Positions 46,097 to 48,556 of a DNA stretch of 48,556 bases are shown piece by piece (position 1 is the stretch's first letter; the number at the start of each line of letters is the position of its first letter). The position numbers and the translations under genes were made by a program. Source of the stretch: Pseudomonadota bacterium (GTDB lineage Bacteria; Pseudomonadota; Gammaproteobacteria; Burkholderiales; Ferrovaceae); the NCBI GenBank assembly GCA_021850135.1, contig JAJZRV010000007.1:1-48556 (forward strand), given 5' to 3'. The notes below the pieces were generated by a model that ran no database searches, had not been told where the DNA came from, and saw nothing but the letters and a program-made list of their open reading frames with translations.

Positions 46097-46774
46097 ATGT
46101 CTGTCGCTGAAAATCTTCGACAGGTGCTCAAAACAGTGCAGCAGCTGGCTGCGGGGCGCCCGGTCACCGTGCTGGCTGTCAGTAAGGGGCAATCCGCTGC
46201 AGCAATCCGGGAAGCCTGCCTTGCGGGTCAGGTGGCTTTTGGTGAAAGCTACCTGCAGGAGGCTTTGCCAAAACAGGAGCAACTTCAAGACTTGGCACTG
46301 GAATGGCATTTCATCGGCCCGGTGCAAAGCAACAAGACACGGGCCATTGCCCGGCATTTCGACTGGGTGCATGGGGTGACGCGATTGAAAATCGCCGAAC
46401 GACTCTCCGAGGCGCGGCGGGAGGCCCTGCTGGCACCGCTCAACATCTGCCTTCAAGTCAATCTTAGCGGCGAGTCCAGCAAGGCCGGAGTGGCTCCCGA
46501 AGAAGTGGCAGACTTGGCAGCCGAAATAGCGGGGCTGCCGGGTCTGCGGTTGCGCGGTTTGATGACGCTGCCCGAGCCAACCGCAGATCTTTCCCTCCAG
46601 CGCCAACGCTTTGCCGCGCTGCGCGCGCTGAAGGCCTTGTTGGTAGACCAGGGGTACGCCCTGGACACGTTGTCCATGGGGATGTCCCAGGACTTTGCCT
46701 CAGCGATCGCAGAAGGCTCTACAATAGTGCGAATTGGCACAGCCATTTTTGGGGAACGTCGGAAGACATCATGA
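46097..46774 (+). CDS. yggS: PLP homeostasis protein YggS (PLPBP)
   Basis: Fold-type III PLP-binding protein of 225 residues that buffers pyridoxal phosphate and affects amino acid metabolism. The PLP lysine is Lys30 in VLAVSKGQ; GESYLQEALPKQEQL and MGMSQDFASAIAEGSTIVRIGTAIFG are also typical. Its stop overlaps the proC start by 4 nt, and yggS-proC-yggT is a conserved cluster. Confidence 0.95.
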   Translation: MSVAENLRQVLKTVQQLAAGRPVTVLAVSKGQSAAAIREACLAGQVAFGESYLQEALPKQEQLQDLALEWHFIGPVQSNKTRAIARHFDWVHGVTRLKIAERLSEARREALLAPLNICLQVNLSGESSKAGVAPEEVADLAAEIAGLPGLRLRGLMTLPEPTADLSLQRQRFAALRALKALLVDQGYALDTLSMGMSQDFASAIAEGSTIVRIGTAIFGERRKTS

Positions 46775-47598
46775 GTATCGTATTCATTGGAGGTGGCAAC
46801 ATGGCCTCGGCGTTAATCGGGGGGCTATTGGCGCACGGCCAGGCCGCAACCGATATCGGCGTCGTCGAAATCAACCCTGAGGCCGCGAAACGATTGCGTA
46901 GCACCTGGGGAATCACCACTCATCAGGAGGCCGCCTCGGCATTGGAAGGTGTCGGAACGCTGGTGCTGGCCGTCAAACCGCAGCACATGGCGGCAATGGC
47001 GAAAGCCCTGCCGCCACTGTCCCAGGACGTGCGTGTCATCAGCATCGCGGCGGGCATCCAGACGACGCTGCTCTCGCGTTGGCTCAAGGGACACGCCAAC
47101 ATCGTGCGTGCAATGCCCAATACGCCTGCACTGATCCAGCATGGTGCTGCGGGGCTCTATGCCATGCCGCAAGTGACGCAGGAAGACCGTTTGCACGCAC
47201 AGTCCCTGATGCGCGCAGTAGGCTCGGTTGTCTGGGTGACACGCGAAGCCGACCTCGATGCAGTGACTGCCGTGTCTGGCAGCGGTCCGGCCTACGTTTT
47301 CCTGCTCATGGAAGCCATGTTGAAGGCGGCCCGTGCACTCGGGTTGGACGAGGATGCCGCAAAAACCCTGGTGCTGGACACGGTGCAGGGGGCGGCCATG
47401 TTGGCCAAGGCGGGGCACGATACCCCGGCGGAGTTGCGACGCAAAGTCACCTCTCCGGGAGGGACCACTGAAGCCGCATTGGCCGTGCTCAACGGTGCCC
47501 GCCTGGAAGAGACCATCAGTCTGGCCATGCACGCAGCAGCAGCGCGGTCCCGCGAACTGGGCAATGGGCTGGCGCGTGAAACGGGAGAATCCAATTGA
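46771..47598 (+). CDS. proC: Pyrroline-5-carboxylate reductase
   Basis: NAD(P)H-dependent last step of proline synthesis. The 275-residue protein has the nucleotide motif FIGGGNMASALIGGL at 4-18, MPNTPALIQHGAAGLYA, VSGSGPAYVFLLMEAM and the C-terminal LRRKVTSPGGTTEAAL. It overlaps yggS and yggT by 4 nt each. Confidence 0.97.
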   Translation: MSIVFIGGGNMASALIGGLLAHGQAATDIGVVEINPEAAKRLRSTWGITTHQEAASALEGVGTLVLAVKPQHMAAMAKALPPLSQDVRVISIAAGIQTTLLSRWLKGHANIVRAMPNTPALIQHGAAGLYAMPQVTQEDRLHAQSLMRAVGSVVWVTREADLDAVTAVSGSGPAYVFLLMEAMLKAARALGLDEDAAKTLVLDTVQGAAMLAKAGHDTPAELRRKVTSPGGTTEAALAVLNGARLEETISLAMHAAAARSRELGNGLARETGESN

Positions 47599-48167
47599 GT
47601 GGTATCTTGCAATCCCTGTTTGAAATCGTCGTTGGTTTGTTTTCTTTTGCGGCACTGTTGCGGTTTCTTCTGCAGCTTTTTGGTGCTCCCTACCGGAATC
47701 CGGTCAGCGAATTTTCTGTGTCCCTCAGCGACTTTGCCGTACGCCGCCTGCGCCGGGTGATCCCTGGCATCCGGGGCGTGGACTATACGCCGCTGATCTG
47801 GGCCTGGGTGCTGGAGTGTCTGTTGCTGGTAGCCAACCTTACCCTGTTCGGCATGGTTCGGCCCTTCGAGTTGCTTCACTTTCTCCCCTGGATTCTGGCG
47901 ATGGGCGCCGTGACCGTTCTGCGTCACGGCCTGTATATTCTGATGGGAGCCGTCTTCGTCCTGGCGGTTTTAAGTTGGGTCAATCCCTATAGTCCGGTCA
48001 TGCCTGCAGCCGATGCCTTGACGCGCCCGTTTCTCAACCCCCTGCGGCGCCTGGTCCCGATGATGGGAACCGTGGACCTGACCCCGGTGATCCTGATGGT
48101 GATTTTTCAGCTGACGCTGACCATCCTGGTGGGGGCCCTGGAAATGATGGCGCAACGCCTCATGTGA
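47595..48167 (+). CDS. yggT: YggT family membrane protein
   Basis: A 190-residue inner-membrane protein with two YGGT domains, each with two transmembrane segments; conserved DYTPLIWA in the first and PVILMVIFQ in the second with DLTP. The gene follows proC across proteobacteria and Gram-positives, and YggT has been linked to osmotic tolerance, but its function is not settled. Its stop directly abuts the rng stop on the other strand. Confidence 0.92.
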   Translation: MSGILQSLFEIVVGLFSFAALLRFLLQLFGAPYRNPVSEFSVSLSDFAVRRLRRVIPGIRGVDYTPLIWAWVLECLLLVANLTLFGMVRPFELLHFLPWILAMGAVTVLRHGLYILMGAVFVLAVLSWVNPYSPVMPAADALTRPFLNPLRRLVPMMGTVDLTPVILMVIFQLTLTILVGALEMMAQRLM

Positions 48168-48177
48168 TCACATGAGG
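48158..48177. other. 20-bp perfect palindrome across two convergent stop codons
   Basis: CCTCATGTGA at 48158-48167 is followed by its exact reverse complement, and the centre TGATCA is made of the yggT stop and the rng stop. Both proteins end in Leu-Met. It has no loop, so it is a weak hairpin former; it could be a chance result of identical C-terminal codons or a protein-binding site. Confidence 0.7.
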
Positions 48178-48556
48178 ATGACATCGTACTGTTCCTGATT
48201 CGACCCTGATTCCACCTGCAGGCTGATGGGCTTTCCGATAAAGTCGCTGACACCGGCCAATCCCTGAGATTCCTCGTCCAGAAACAAGTCGATCACCCGC
48301 TGGTGCGCGATGATGCGATATTCCCGGGCTTCGAACTGACGGGCGGCGCGCACGATCTCACGCAAAATTTCATAACAAACGGTTTGCGGCGTTTTGAGCT
48401 GCGCGCTGCCCTTGCAGCAGGGACAGGGTTCACACAACACGTGTGCCAGGCTTTCTCGGGTGCGCTTGCGCGTCAATTCGATCAGGCCCAGCGTGGTGAA
48501 TCCGTTAACCGAGATGCGGGTTCTATCGCGTGACAGTGCCTTGCTGAACTCGAGAT
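48168..48556 (-). CDS. rng: Ribonuclease G (N-terminal part outside window)
   Basis: Endonuclease of the RNase E/G family that matures 16S rRNA and degrades RNA. Only the last 128 residues are inside; the frame enters at the right edge with LEFSKALSRDRTRISVNGFTTLGLIELTRKRTRES. The zinc-link motif CPxCxG appears as CPCCKG, followed by TVCYEILREI and the small C-terminal domain. The lack of a long disordered tail after this domain separates it from RNase E. It converges on yggT with no gap. Confidence 0.95.
   Translation of the reverse strand, partial: LEFSKALSRDRTRISVNGFTTLGLIELTRKRTRESLAHVLCEPCPCCKGSAQLKTPQTVCYEILREIVRAARQFEAREYRIIAHQRVIDLFLDEESQGLAGVSDFIGKPISLQVESGSNQEQYDVILM

Noticed and set aside
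48161-48174. CRP-like site in the palindrome at the yggT/rng junction
   Set aside because: The TGTGA and TCACA halves touch, while CRP needs six bases between them; it also lies between gene ends, not at a promoter.

Overview
The window is ordinary, gene-dense chromosome of a GC-rich Gram-negative bacterium, most likely a betaproteobacterium of the Nitrosomonadales/Burkholderiales type. This assignment is inference from gene content and order: coaD with an Alvin-type ferredoxin, lolB-ispE-tRNA-Gln-prs-rplY-pth-ychF, mreBCD-mrdA-rodA-rlpA-dacC-dat-ybeD-lipB-lipA, gatCAB next to metXW, and DUF971-ubiE-ubiJ-ubiB. No marker gene here fixes genus or species. I see no insertion sequence, phage, integrase, toxin-antitoxin pair, restriction system or CRISPR array. 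No stretch longer than 300 bases lacks a gene; the longest gaps are about 200 nt (37728-37929) and 172 nt (11409-11580).

Layout. Positions 1-854 (minus) hold ftsY, cut by the left edge. Positions 905-8958 (plus) hold housekeeping genes: rsmD, coaD, ferredoxin, a TPR protein, lolB, ispE, tRNA-Gln(UUG), prs, rplY, pth, ychF. Positions 8947-11408 are a compact cassette with its own promoter: a hydrolase with a Cys at the nucleophile elbow, an acyl carrier protein and a ketoacyl synthase. Positions 11581-13844 carry three bactofilin genes and a membrane-anchored M23 peptidase. Positions 13850-23797 (minus) form one eleven-gene run from mreB to lipA, coding for cell elongation, D-amino acid and peptidoglycan maturation, then lipoate synthesis. 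Positions 23879-28799 (plus) hold gatCAB-metXW. ampG and pyrE diverge from each other. Positions 30752-37727 (minus) hold gamma-carbonic anhydrase, a hydrolase, hemJ, an rlmL-type methyltransferase, phoB, phoR, ptsH and ptsI. Positions 37930-42797 (plus) hold a branched-chain amino acid type ABC transporter in which LivM and LivG are fused. Positions 42809-46038 (minus) hold ubiquinone genes. Positions 46097-48167 (plus) hold yggS-proC-yggT. The 3' end of rng (minus) is cut by the right edge.

How the parts work together. Much of the centre serves the envelope: MreBCD, PBP2 and RodA elongate the wall, DacC, RlpA and the M23 peptidase trim or remodel it, a D-amino acid transaminase may supply D-amino acids, AmpG recycles muropeptides, and bactofilins may scaffold localised wall synthesis. 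PhoB has a well-placed Pho-box-like sequence and a better-supported TTG start, and phoBR runs with only 9 nt spacing into ptsHI, which suggests linked phosphate and PTS control. The liv transporter has an FNR/ANR-like site about 41.5 nt upstream of an inferred start.

I found no strongly convincing undescribed system. The best candidates are the hydrolase-ACP-ketoacyl synthase cassette beside the bactofilin/M23 cluster, and the phoBR-ptsHI arrangement.
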